The position numbers were made by a program, and so were the translations under genes. A model generated the notes under the pieces. That model searched no databases. It was not told the origin of the DNA and saw only the letters and a list, made by a program, of their open reading frames with translations. A stretch of 64,000 bases of DNA from Saccharina japonica (taxonomy: Eukaryota; Sar; Phaeophyceae; Laminariales; Laminariaceae): the NCBI GenBank assembly GCA_008828725.1, contig MEHQ01003632.1:617241-681240 (forward strand), in the 5' to 3' direction. Each line of letters begins with the position of its first letter. Position 1 is the stretch's first letter. Shown piece after piece: positions 24,954 through 34,474 of this stretch.

Positions 24954-26511
24954 GATGTTGGCTGGCAAAAAGCTGGTACGATATACTGTAGGTTGCTACT
25001 ACGATGTTGATGGGGGAGCTGAGGATTAAAAATGAGCGTTCGTGCTTCGTATTTTTTTCGTTTCCTGCTGTTGATTTGGTCGACCGTGTTTTTTTTTTCT
25101 TTCTTATTTGGTTCTTGGTCGGTTGGTTGGTTCGGTTGGTTGATTGACTGATTGGTTCTGTTCTGTTCGGTTCTGTTCGGTTCGGTTCTGTTCGGTTCTG
25201 TTCGGTTCGGTTCGGTTCTGTTCGGTTCTGTTCGGTTCGGTTCGGTTCGGTTCGGTTCGGTTCGGTTCGGGTTGGTTCGATTTGGTTGGTTGTTCTTGTT
25301 GGTTGATTATTTGGCTGGTTCCGTTTTGTCGGTTGGTTGGGTGGGTGGCTGATTGATTATGAAATGGTTGCTTAGTTTCGCTTGGTTGATGTGTCTGTTT
25401 CTTGGATGATTGGTTAGTTGGTCTGTTGGCTTAGTTGGTTTGTCGCTTGGCCAGTTTTAAAATTGGTCGGATGATTTCGTTTGGTTAGTTGGTTCTGGTA
25501 TAGGTTGATTGGCGGGGAACACTTACTTGGAAGAGGTCGAACCGTTTTGATTTGTAAGTGTCCCGTAAATTTGAACCGAGCCGTGACGCCCTCCCCTTCC
25601 CCTCCTGCCCCCCCCGTTCTCGTGGTCGCTTGTCTCTCCGCCAGGTCGACGAGTCCGGCGCGTTTCCCGTGATCGTCAAGTCGCCCCCAGCCGACGCGGT
25701 CGGCCAAGCGGCGGCGACAGGCGGCCTCGGAGACGAGGGGGGTAGTGGTAGCGATAGCGATAGCGATAGCAATGACAGCGGTAGCGGCGGCGGCGACGGC
25801 GGCGGGGGAGAACAGGACGAAGGGATGGTGGTGTGCAACGGTGATGACAACGACGAGGGTACCCCACGAGAAGATGGAAAGCAAGGACAAGGAGGTGGCT
25901 CGAGTGGTGGTGGTGATGGTGGTGGTGGTGGTGGTGCTAAAAGCGATACTAAAGTAGCGGTATCTGTGCCGACATTGGCCGGTGCCGGCGCTGCCGCCGC
26001 AGCCACCACCACCGCCGCCGCCGCGGCCACCGCCGCCGCTCCTGGGGAAGGAACCGCAGCAAAGAAGGGCAAAGGGAAGAAAAATAAGAAGAAAAACAAG
26101 AAAAAGGGCGGGGGTGAAGGTGGAGGTGGAGGTGACGGCATGGACGTCGAAGGGACGGCAGAAAAGGAAACCAAGGGGGGGAACGAGGGAGCGAAAGAAG
26201 CGACGGCCGGCGACGAGACCGAGGCAACCCAAGGCATGCTGCAACCTACGCTGCAGAAGAAGAAGGCGGCCAGGCGAAGAGCGCAGCGAAAGAAGGCCGC
26301 CGCCGCCGCTAAGCAGGCCGCCGCCGCCACTGCCGCCCCCGCCGCTGCCGCGGCATCGTCTGGAGGTGCTGGTGGTGGTGGTAAAGGTGGTCGACGACGT
26401 GGGGCGGCGGTGGGTGCCGCGTCAGGGGGGGCAGGCGAGGCTACGCCAGCGAAGAGGAAGCGAGGGAAGTACGTCAGCGCCACCAAGAGACCGCGAACGG
26501 ACGGCGACTGA
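11862..26511 (+). CDS. BMT5: BMT5-like (DUF2431) 25S/28S rRNA uridine-N3 methyltransferase, 7 exons
   Basis: Exons 11862-12227, 18437-18539, 19861-20126, 22166-22249, 22785-22881, 24186-24257 and 25645-26511 join with matching phases (2,0,2,2,0,0) and GT-AG introns. In order they carry a Lys-rich N-terminus, SAM-binding VLICGDGDFSF (motif I), VVATSLDSR, VDATRLEE, FDRVVFNFPHTG (motif IV), GEVHVTLKDRPPYSSWNV, DPSVFPGYRH and FDAAGARTSVF. These are the full conserved series of the BMT5 Rossmann methyltransferase, which makes m3U in large-subunit rRNA in the yeast nucleolus. The last exon adds ~270 residues of Gly/Ala/Lys-rich tail with basic clusters ending KRPRTDGD, fitting nucleolar localisation. 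About 617 aa. Exon 1 needs a one-base correction in a 10-G run (12016-12025). Introns up to 6.2 kb are packed with mobile elements. Confidence 0.9.
12340..12990. mobile_element. Long-TIR non-autonomous DNA element
   Basis: About 85-bp imperfect terminal inverted repeats. Left arm 12345-12430 (GGCAGCGGCC...AGGTACATACTTAAAATC), right arm 12902-12988 (GATTTTAGTATGTACCT...GGCCGCTGCCC). The ~470-bp interior shows no transposase. Lies in intron 1 of the BMT5-like gene. Confidence 0.7.
12998..13200. repeat. GATCTATCTGTA minisatellite
   Basis: About twelve imperfect 14-15-bp units of the type TGTAGATGATCTATC, immediately right of the long-TIR element. Confidence 0.9.
13455..13808. repeat. GGTGCTTTTAA minisatellite
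   Basis: More than 25 copies of an 11-bp unit with point variants. Perfect stretches lie near 13620-13700 and degenerate edges on both sides. Confidence 0.95.
13895..14170 (+). mobile_element. Dispersed 'CACAGCTG(T)n' element interrupted by a MITE
   Basis: TGTGACCTCCCTCGAGTTCC ... CTTAATTCGCACGATCGCAG ... GATGAGTTTCGACCAAATCC ... CACAGCTG and a T-rich tail. The same order occurs at 61630-61780 without the insertion, and partial copies lie at 3400-3445, 19530-19670, 23020-23095 and 51720-51800. The tail varies between T runs and (TTG)n, suggesting a SINE-like retroposon. Confidence 0.65.
14003..14101. mobile_element. GGACCATAGTAAA-type MITE inserted in the CACAGCTG element
   Basis: Inverted ends ACGGAGGACCATAGTAAAC / TTTACTATGGTCCTCCGTAA around an A/T-rich middle. 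Relatives lie at 35641-35745, 59733-59852 and (half) about 63200-63320. The host repeat resumes on the right, showing the insertion was later. Confidence 0.75.
14411..14634. repeat. Two (CAA)n microsatellites
   Basis: AAC/CAA runs at 14411-14437 and 14597-14634, separated by A-rich unique sequence. They generate poly-Q, poly-N and poly-C frames that are not genes. Confidence 0.9.
14761..14831 (-). tRNA. tRNA-Glu (TTC anticodon)
   Basis: 71-nt cloverleaf on the minus strand. The 7-bp acceptor stem TCCCTCG/CGAGGGA is perfect, the D arm GTCC-AACGGTTA-GGAT is normal, the anticodon loop CTTTCAC gives TTC, and the T arm CCGGG-TTCGATT-CCCGG is intact (B box GGTTCGATTCC). No CCA is encoded, as normal for a nuclear tRNA gene. 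It is antisense inside intron 1 of the BMT5-like gene. No T run immediately follows the 3' end. Confidence 0.93.
15560..15850. repeat. GGAGTA/TACTCC minisatellite
   Basis: Imperfect ~30-bp units around CTCGGAGTATTTCGGGG and TACTGC...TACTC. They abut the foldback element to the right. Confidence 0.8.
15868..16432. mobile_element. Foldback DNA element with CCGTAATCATGCGAAGG termini
   Basis: Terminal inverted repeats CCGTAATCATGCGAAGGTTC and its reverse complement near 16409-16431. Subterminal repeats of GCACCCCGGTGC and TCTCCGATGGGTGCG occur in both orientations, and an internal repeat AAATGTTTCTAC(G/C)TTGTG lies at 15917 and 16327. ~560 bp, no transposase. Confidence 0.8.
17675..18297 (+). 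mobile_element. B tail plus near full-length A retroposon
   Basis: 17675-17745 is a B-family 3' end (AAAGGGATGCGTGGTCAATGG...CAAATGAGTACG) with poly(C). It is followed by an A-family element 17786-18277 starting TATAGGTTGGGTTGGCGTCG and ending ACATGAGTAC plus a C-rich tail to 18297. A short A 3' end also lies at 17500-17550. Inside intron 1 of the BMT5-like gene. Confidence 0.85.
18584..18613. repeat. (TA)n microsatellite
   Basis: About 15 TA units, 45 bp after the exon 2 donor of the BMT5-like gene. Confidence 0.95.
18912..18996. mobile_element. CCACTCTGTCCCGAAATAT-type MITE with TA flanks
   Basis: Perfect 19-bp inverted ends CCACTCTGTCCCGAAATAT / ATATTTCGGGACAGAGTGG flanked by TA on both sides, suggesting a Tc1/mariner-class non-autonomous element of ~83 bp. 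Diverged relatives lie at 26981-27068 and 28930-29016. Confidence 0.82.
19338..19468 (+). mobile_element. 5'-truncated A retroposon
   Basis: Starts within the element at TGCCTGGTCGGTGAAAACCC and runs to the tail AAATAAAGTACACCCCCCC. In intron 2 of the BMT5-like gene. Confidence 0.8.
19530..19687 (+). mobile_element. CACAGCTG element with (TTG)n(T)n tail
   Basis: GCGCGATCGCAGAGTATCAC...GACGAGCTTCGACGAAATCC...CACAGCTG followed by about 18 TTG units and a T run. Same family as 13895-14170. Confidence 0.65.
20233..21571. repeat. 1.3-kb near-perfect palindrome of A and B elements
   Basis: A full A element on the minus strand (20233-20742) and a B tail (20762-20846) mirror a B tail (20962-21035) and a full A element (21056-21571) on the plus strand. 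The ~115-bp centre (20847-20961) is itself partly palindromic (GAGATCTTCTC ... GAGAAGATCT). Arms are almost identical, giving the same 65-aa open frame at 20469-20666 and 21129-21326 on opposite strands. Lies in intron 3 of the BMT5-like gene. Confidence 0.9.
21590..21897. repeat. Imperfect CAA/ACC/CAG trinucleotide tract
   Basis: A/C-rich low-complexity run directly after the palindrome; it extends artefactual Thr/Asn/Gln-rich frames. Confidence 0.85.
22643..22733. repeat. CCCA tetranucleotide tract
   Basis: (CCCA)n with CATC interruptions. It lies in intron 4, within 60-140 bp of the BMT5-like exon 5 acceptor. Confidence 0.93.
24913..24952. repeat. (CTG)n microsatellite
   Basis: Thirteen CTG units in intron 6 of the BMT5-like gene. 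Confidence 0.95.
25150..25275. repeat. GGTTC / GGTTCTGTTC tandem repeat
   Basis: Pentanucleotide and decanucleotide array in intron 6, grading into TTGGTTGG-rich sequence up to about 25495. Confidence 0.93.
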
Positions 26512-26582
26512 TAGTATAGCTCGTCCGTCAAGAGCACCATGCCACCTTTCCCCCCGAATACGGATAGGCGCGGGGGAAGGGG

Positions 26583-26708
26583 GGGGGGGTGGACTCATGT
26601 CATGCATGGCCGTAGTCGTATGACCATAGACCGTCGCATCCCTTCAAGGCCGGTATGATACGGAGCACGTTGGGTTTTCACCGACCAGGGAGNGGGGGGG
26701 GGGGGGGT
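26583..26708 (-). mobile_element. 5'-truncated A retroposon, G run with ambiguous base
   Basis: Poly(G) then ACTCATGTCATGCATGGCCG...GTTGGGTTTTCACCGACCAGG. The element's upstream end runs into a second G tract containing an N at 26693. Starts 70 bp after the BMT5-like stop codon. Confidence 0.8.
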
Positions 26709-26980
26709 GAGTGGTAACTTTTCCCCGTTCGTTGACAGGTGCGCCGCGAAGTGCGCGGCTCTTTCGGGTTCGAAGGCTTAAATATATAACAAGCCTTTGT
26801 TTTTATGGAGGCCAATCCCCAGCGTGCAGGGAGGAGGGGCGAGTGGAGTGGGGGTGTCAGACGATTATAATAGCGTTGCTGTTTTTTTTTTCTAAATGAA
26901 AATCCTACTTTTGTGTGTGTGTTTTTTTTGTAGCAGGGGTGGCCGTTGTGGTGGGGTTTGGCTTGTTGGTGTGTACGATA

Positions 26981-27068
26981 CCACCACCCTGTCCCAAAAT
27001 GTAAGAACCGTTTTTGATGAAAATTTAGATTAGAAACGGTTCTTATATATTTCCGGACGGAGTGGTAT
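26981..27068. mobile_element. Diverged CCACTCTG-type MITE
   Basis: ACCACCCTGTCCCAAAATGT ... TATTTCCGGACGGAGTGGTA with inner inverted repeats AAGAACCGTTT / AAACGGTTCTT. Same family as 18912-18996. Confidence 0.65.
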
Positions 27069-27289
27069 GTTTTTTTCAAGCTTGAGGACGCGTGCCCACG
27101 ACGGAGACGGCGTGCTGTCTTCGGAATGGAAGGTGTGACTTGTCTGATTCGTCGCCCTGCCGCCAGGCGAAAACAACGACGCCGATGCCGGGACGATGCC
27201 GGGACCCCTCCCTGTAGATGGCCTTGACGGTATCTGCACAAGAATTTACCCCTTTGCGCCGGTGGCAGAGGGAGGGGACGGGAGTGGAG

Positions 27290-27516
27290 GGGAGGAGGGG
27301 GGGGGGGTACTCATGTCGTGCACGGCCGTAGTCGTATGACCATAGACCCTCGCACCCCTACAATGTCGGGACGGAGCACGTTGGGTTTTCACCATCCAGG
27401 CAGACATTGCTTGCACCAAGCGCGAAGCGAAACGTGCGGGGGGGGGGGTACTCATTTGTTACTTGCCTTGAGTCTTTTGACCATTGGCCACGTTTTCCTT
27501 TTGAGACACAGCAGGG
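27290..27516 (-). mobile_element. Truncated A retroposon next to a B tail
   Basis: Poly(G), then the A-family 3' end up to GCTTGCACCAAGCGCGAAGC, then a second poly(G) (27438-27447) and a B-family 3' end to about 27516. Both are on the minus strand, in tail-on-tail order. Confidence 0.8.
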
Positions 27517-28164
27517 GTTGCACGTTCAGATGTTGTGGAGTCCCCTCCCCCTCTTCGAGACGCGACGGACCCTGACGAGAAAGCTCACGAGTGACATAAA
27601 CACCCGAAGAGGGGCAACCTCACAGAGCAGCAGCAGCAGCAGCAGCGGTAGCAGCAGAGCCCCGTTGCCAGTGTCGAGGCCGGGTTGGCGGTGCCTCGTA
27701 CGGTGTTCAGACAGCGTGGAGGTGGACCGTGGGGGTGGGCCGGCGGCGTCGGTCGAGCCGGAAAATAAACTTTTTTGTTTCGTTCGTCGCGATGAAAACG
27801 AAAAACAAAAAAACAAAAAAAAATGCCCGGCCGGGCGAGCGTCGCAGCGGTGGCGGCTTTCGGCAGCGCTTTATTCCGCTCTTCTTGTCGTCGTTCGATC
27901 AAAATATTGTCACCGTGAGGGTACATACACCCCAAGAAAGACCCAAGCGATCACGAATCATTAGTAATTTACACATTGGTTTTGTTTCGGTCTTTTGTGT
28001 TATTTTGTCGTTTCTGCAACGTTCGCGATATATCGGGAAAAGCAACGTGAATACCGGCAGGTATGCCCTACATATGTATCCCTGTGGTACCCCTTTAACG
28101 TTTTTGGGAGGATCGAATGAGCGAGATATGAGGCGGGTGTGCCTCATGCCCCCCTCCCCACCCC

Positions 28165-28457
28165 CCGTGTCATCCAGCGAAAGAAAGCCCGCCTTACAAG
28201 CGGTTTTTAGTAGGATGCAGCTCACCCTTCATGTGATTCGCTCCAACATCTCAAGACGCTTCGCGCTTGGTGGTAGCAATGTCTATCTGGTCGGTGAAAA
28301 CCCGACGTGCTCCATCCCGGCATTGTAGGGGTGCGAGGATCTTTGGTCATACGACTGCGGCCATGCATGGCATGAGTGCTCCGTCTCGAAAGGGATGCGC
28401 GGTCAATGGCCAAATGGCTAAGGCAAGCAACAAATGAGTACGCCCCCCCCCCCACCC
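28165..28457 (+). mobile_element. Truncated A element fused to a B tail
   Basis: A-family sequence from AAAGCCCGCCTTACAAGCGG to CATGGCATGAGT joins directly to B-family GCTCCGTCTCGAAAGGGATGC...AAATGAGTACG and poly(C). The A copy here has no C run of its own. Confidence 0.8.
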
Positions 28458-31400
28458 CTCAGGCGGGGGTGAAAACATCGTCGCGATTGCCGACTTTCCG
28501 TCATTTTTCGCCGTCCAGACCACAGATGTAAATTTGACGCACCTTAAATTACCTCGATCTGATTTTAACATATTTTGCAACGCCCTGCATGCATTGAAAG
28601 TAACTTCGCACTCCCTGCCGTGCGGTGCATAGACCGACCACAACTAACTATTAAGTTGTTGTGTTCGTCCCTAAGCCCTCGTTTTGTAGCGCACCGATTC
28701 CGGCGCCATACGGCAGCACTTGGAACAACAAATATCAACAAAACAGGTACCTGGTACGTACGTATTATACCATACCTGGTACCGCACCGAGGGCAATAAA
28801 GGTCACCGCGACTTACTTGCGTTCTTCATCGGCCAGGTACCATTTTCATGCAAAGAACACTGGTGGTCAGCTTTCGAATTTAGCTTCTACGTATACTGCT
28901 GTACGAGGCAAAAAAAACACACACACACATCACTCTGTCCTGAGATGTAAGGAGCATTTGGATGAAAATATTCACATACAAGCGGTCCTGAAATTTCCGG
29001 GACAGGGTTGGTACATAGACCAGACTACTTACCCACAAAAAGGTGCACACCTTTCAGGAATATTACGAACCCACCTAATTAACACCAAACACTACCGGGT
29101 ATGTTACTCCACCCTTGGGCAAAAAAGACCAGGGCCCGCGCTTTTACTTGCGCAGCCACTTATGTGTACGGCGACGGACCCCAGCCATTCGGGCTCGGTG
29201 TGGCTGCGAAAAAACGCGCGCACAGAAAGGCTCACCTCTCCCAAGCATACTATCAAGAAACCACTTAATAACACTCAACACCCGTGTAACTCCGTCACAA
29301 GCAAGACCGTGGCAGTAATGAAATACCTGTCATGCCCTACTACTGCTGTACATTGTCACACTTGCTCTGTTCCAAACATGAAGCCAAAACAGGCCATCTC
29401 AAAACACGCCATCTCACTAATCCTTTTTCCAGACTCCTGCTGCGCCCCCACTTCAGGCCGTGCTTGTATCCAAGCAAGTTTTGAAGAATGTTTTTCCATT
29501 GGTGTCCACATTTTTTTTTGTTGTTTCGAGAAAAATACAAAAACAAATACGGAACAAAATTATGGAAAGTTAACAGTGTGCCAAAAAAACGGGACCGCTT
29601 TAAAGCTTTTTTTCTCCTCCCATTTTTATGGCCTTATTTGGAAATCAAGAAACAAAAAAAGGGGGAAAAAAACGACAAAACTTGCTTCGATAAGCACGCA
29701 GCCCTTACCCCTCCGCACGCGTGTAGCATTATGCGAGGCGCACCGGACAGCTACCCTCTCCTTGCTTGCTCGTGCAATCGTACAGCACGCGACCACCACT
29801 AAAGACACTCGCTCCTATTTTAGGCCAGTCGCCATTTCTCATGCGAGGCAGGCAGGCAGGCAGGCAGGCAAGCAACGTACTGTTGTACCCTACACAAGAC
29901 TAAGATGCAGTACGTATTCGTAACCAAAACTGATTTTCTTGGTACTAATAAAGAAACATAAGAGTCAAACGAAACGTAAACTTCCAACTTTCCATACGAA
30001 GTATAAGCAAAGTTGCTGTCACGCACTGCTGTGCTCTCTGCTGTACGTTGCGCGCGCCGCTATATACGGAGGCTGAGTGAGGGCTTCAGGGATTGGGTCG
30101 TCACAACTTTCGTCCCCTCACACACGACAGGTTCCACGCCTGTTTTTTTTGTGCACCCTTCGAAGCGACAGAGCGCATGCTCCGAGAAACGCTACAAGCC
30201 ATACGCAGCTTATTCTACTAGAGCGGGATACACACCGACCGGTACACCAGCATGGTGTTGGGCCGCCCACTTGTTTGCTGCCTCACAACAAGCGCCACCA
30301 ACGTGGCATGAAGCACGACCAAAAACAAAAAACGCAAACGACAGCAAAACCGGAAAGAAAACAAAATCGACATGAACGATGCTGAACAAAAAGTTCATCC
30401 AACTTCGCGCATTATTGCGGTTCTCCACGCAAATACGGCCGTTTCACTTGTTACAGCCCTCGCCGACGAAAAACGCAACGAAAGTAACGCGGTGCGCTTC
30501 GAACTCCCTCTCACACTTTTTGCGTATCCTTCACCGTTCTCAAAAGTATTGACTCCTCGCTTCCCATCTTCAGGCCCAAAACGTCTGACACAGTTCCGGT
30601 TCCGTTGTTATGTACGTGGCACAACAAATGTTGTTTGCTGCTGCTGCTGCTTCTGCTGCTGTTGCTGCTGCTGCGGCAACACTCGAGCTACACCGAGAAA
30701 AATAACTCTCAATTCAAAACCATTGGCAAGGTCATCATCCTGTGGACGCCTACGTATTGCCACCGGGCTCAAGGGTCGGGTGGCGACTCGTGTTTTTTTA
30801 ACGAGGACATCTACTGTGTTTACGATACAACAAGAAACTGAAGAGAAAGAAGGTAAGAGGGGGGGGGGGGGGAACAGCAACGCGTAACTCTGAACAGCAC
30901 CGAGAAAATGCGGCGACGAAAAGACGACCTGGCGCCTGGCGCGCTCTCGAATGCAACGTAAGAAAGAAAACGCACCCGAAAGCAAAAAAAAAAAAAAAAA
31001 CACGTCACTATTACTGTCGACACCGGAAAATTATGGCATTTCCGTCTGCAGCAGTAAAAAGCACAGCCCTCGACAAAATGCTTACAGCTCTCACGTTACC
31101 TAAAGTTACATTCCTCATTATCCTCACTTTCATGCACGGAGACAACCGAGTCTGCACCCTCCCGCCCACTGTTTCGGCATGCAACCATAGCACTGGCGGT
31201 GACAAGAAACCTAGAAATTTCCGAGAAAAATCCAGGAAAAAATCGACTCCGTGCGCTCTGCCATTTTCCCCAATCAAACAAGCAAGGGGACTACTAATGT
31301 ACGTACAAAGAACGACCATCGTTACCGACAGCTTGTCTCTTTTTGTTTTGTCTTTCCCCCCCCCCGCCTGTGATACAGCAGTAGAGCATGTCTCTCGACA

Positions 31401-31607
31401 AACACTAACAACGACTCTCAAGGCACTACAAATGGCAGCCCTCTCTTTCCCTTGCGCTCGTCAACCGAGCCAAGCCCCCCCCCTTCCCCCCCGCTCCATT
31501 CTCATCCGAATGAGCCACGACACGAGTTATATCACCATACAAAAAAATCCCACATAGTAAAATGCGAACCCTCTCTTGTAACAAAACACAATAAACCACA
31601 GGACGGT

Positions 31608-31656
31608 AAAACCCCCTTCAAGCGTTCGTCTATACGATTGGACGTATCCGCGGATG
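31608..31656 (-). pseudogene. Remnant of Kir last exon (3' end)
   Basis: Minus strand reads CGTCCAATCGTA, a 9-bp insertion, then CGCTTGAA GGGGGTTT. This matches the end of the Kir terminal exon and its immediate 3' flank (TGTCCAATCGTACGCTTGAA at 34474-34493). Confidence 0.5.
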
Positions 31657-32174
31657 ATGACACAATAAAATCCTTTACCCCCTCCTCGGCGATGCAATGA
31701 GGTTTGGAACAGCCAAACTTTCACACACTCTGTGCCATCCCCCATCATACGAGGGCCGCCACGAAGGGCGATCGTCCGACACCGATAGTGTAGCTTGCGT
31801 GTTCTCCGCATACAAGAGGGCACGGCCCTCAACAAAAAACATAAAAACGCCCCCCCCGAGTCTCACCCAAACTCAAGCCGTCAGCTTCTTCGCTTGCGTT
31901 CACTGGCTTGGCTGGCACAGCCGATTCTCCTCCACCCCTCCCCCCCCCCCCCCGTGGTCATCCGACTAGGGCCGGCCCCCAAAGGGGTCCCCCCCCCCCC
32001 CCCCGACTATCGTCTGAACAACCACGTCTGAGCTATGAAACGAACATTTGTTTTTTAACACCAACAGAGATATAAAAACAAACAGAATAGTTACTGTGCA
32101 TGTCCCATATAACGATATGTGAACCCCCCCTCCACCAGCACAAAACCCAGGAGCTACTGCGGTAGATTTTACCC

Positions 32175-32270
32175 GTTTTTCAAGCGTGCGGGTGGACGAC
32201 GAACCCGCGGTCGACACACTCCTTGTGGCACCATCCCAACGATGTCGTGAAACTTGAAACAAAAAAAGCT
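32175..32270 (-). pseudogene. Decayed copy of Kir terminal exon
   Basis: Minus strand AAGTTTCACGACATCGT...GTCGACCGCGGGTTCGTC...CGCACGCTTGA parallels the Kir last exon (coding KFHDIVEV...CLDHGFV...stop), with small indels that break the frame. It lies 2.3 kb downstream of the real exon. Confidence 0.65.
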
Positions 32271-32479
32271 CAAAATCAAAATCACACACATGTCCCCGCC
32301 CCTGATCAATCTCGCCACGATACATCAAGATCATCGGCACCGGCATAGCTTGTGTTCTGTTGGCATGCAACATTGCACTGCTGCCTCCAACAAGCACTCA
32401 CAGCTCTCAAATCGCCCACATGTAAGCATTTAAGCCGGAGCTTTCTTCGCTTGCGTTCACAGATACCCCCCCCCCCCAT

Positions 32480-32946
32480 ACGACTACCGCACCAGAAATT
32501 AAATTAACTCATTGAAGCTGCCATCCATATGCAAGTCCGCCTCACAAGCGGTTCTTAGTAGGATGCAGCTCATGCGACTCGCCCAACACCTCACGGCGCT
32601 TCGCGCTTGGTGCTAGCAATGTCTGCCTGGTCGGTGAAAACCCAACATGTTCCGTCCGGGCATTGTAGGGATGCGAGGTTCTATGGTAATACGACTACAG
32701 CCATGCAGGAAAATGAAGTACCCCCCCCCCCTCCGTCTCGAAAGGGATGCGTGCTCGTGCTCAATGGTCAAATGTCTAAGGCAAGCAACAAATGAGTACG
32801 CGCCCCCCCCCCCCCCCCCCCCCCCCCCTCCCCATTATCGTCTAAACGCATCACGATACGAGCTACAAAACAAAACATACCAGGTAATCATAATAAAAAT
32901 AATACCATCTATATAACGAAATGCGAGCCCCCCCATCCCCCTATAC

Positions 32947-33001
<55 letters not shown>

Positions 33002-34172
33002 AGGTTGGGTTGGCGTCAGTTGGCGACGTAAAACACGCTTCTCACTGCGTGAGCTAGACAACCAGGGTACCGTTTTTGTTTTTTGGCGGTCACCAAGGCT
33101 GGCGGCCTTGTTAGATCATTTGTGCGGGGTTGATAACCTCAACTACGCACAAGGGGAATTATTGTATCACGTAGTGTGTTTATGGTGAGGCATCTACGAG
33201 GCAGATACATTGCAATACCCATTGCTGTCTCTGGGAGTGGTCACACCAGAAACTAAATCAATTCATTGGAGGCTATCGTCCATATGCAAGTCCGCCTCAC
33301 AGGCGGTTCTCAGCGAGATGCAGCTCGCCCTCCATGCGACTCCCCAAACAATACCTCCCGGCGCTTCGTGCTTGGTGCAAACAATGCCTGGTTAGTGAAA
33401 ACCCAACGTGCTCCGTCCCGGGCAGCTCATGCGACTCGCCCAACACCTCACGGCGCTTCGCGCTTGGTGCTAGCAATGTCTGCCTGGTCGGTGAAAACCC
33501 AACATGTTCCGTCCGGGCATTGTAGGGATGCGAGGTTCTATGGTAATACGACTACAGCCATGCAGGAAAATGAAGTACCCCCCCCCCTCCGTCTCGAAAG
33601 GGATGCGTGCTCGTGCTCAATGGTCAAATGTCTAAGGCAAGCAACAAATGAGTACGCCCTCCCATCCCCCCCCTATAAATATTTTATATATTTATAGGTT
33701 GGGTTGGCGTCGGTTGGCAACGACGCTGTAAAACACGCCTCTCAACCGTTTTTTTTTTTTTGGCGGTCACCCATGCTGGTGGCCTTGTTAGATCATTTGT
33801 GCGGGGTTGATAAGCTCATCTCCGCACAAGGGGAATTATCGCATCACGTAGTGTGTATATGGTAAGGCATCCACGAGGCAGATACGTAGTGATACCCATT
33901 GCTGTCTATGGAAGTGGCCACACCAGAAATTCAATCAATTCATTGGAGGCTGTCGTCCATATGCAAGTCCGCCTCACAGGCGGTTCTTAGCAGGATGCAG
34001 CTCATCCTCCATGCGACTCGCCCAATACCTCACGGCGCTCCGCGCTTGGTGCAAGCAATGTCTGCCTGGTTGGTGAAAACCCAACGTGCTCCGTCCCGGC
34101 ATTGTAGGGATGCGAGGGTCTATGGTCATACGACTACGGCCGTGCACGATATGAGTCCCCCCCCCCCCTCCC
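32480..34172 (+). mobile_element. Nested cluster of A and B poly(C) retroposons
   Basis: Truncated A (32490-32722), B tail (32731-32800) with ~25 C, an AT repeat (32950-32990), A element (32998-33422), then a 235-bp segment 33423-33657 that repeats 32566-32800 almost exactly, then an A element 33692-34156 with a C tail. All are on the plus strand; open frames here are element internal. Confidence 0.85.
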
Positions 34173-34474
34173 CCCCCGTTCTCTGCCCACTCTTTGCTTG
34201 AATGCATAACGACACGAGTTACAAGAGAAAACACGTGACACCGCACCCCGACGGTATCGTAAAACTTAAAACTCGCCTACTGTAGGTACACGCTTTTCCC
34301 GAATCAAAAACCGAGGGCAATGACGCCAAAACAAAAACGACCATCGACATCGGCAGCTTGTGTTTTTTTTTCCCACCTACAGAACAGACAGAACGCCCTC
34401 CCCCCAACCCCCCCCCCCCCCCCCTCCCCTACCACAAACACAAGCGCCAGGTGATAAAAGGTGCAAACCCCCTT

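Larger units (their letters stand above)
26512..34474. other. Repeat-rich intergenic region without an intact gene
   Basis: Between the convergent ends of the BMT5-like and Kir genes. Contains A/B retroposons, MITE relatives at 26981-27068 and 28930-29016, a CAG tract near 27620-27650, GC-rich islands at 27075-27240 and 27520-27760 with open frames but no recognisable family, and decayed Kir exon copies at 31.6 and 32.2 kb. Nothing supportable as a gene was found in 28460-31500. Confidence 0.6.

Noticed and set aside
28661-29923. 420-aa open frame
   Set aside because: Runs through a MITE relative and low-complexity DNA, with no conserved motif or codon bias; likely chance in an AT/C-rich stretch.
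31033-31557. 174-aa open frame
   Set aside because: No recognisable domain, and it overlaps the block containing decayed Kir 3' copies on the other strand.
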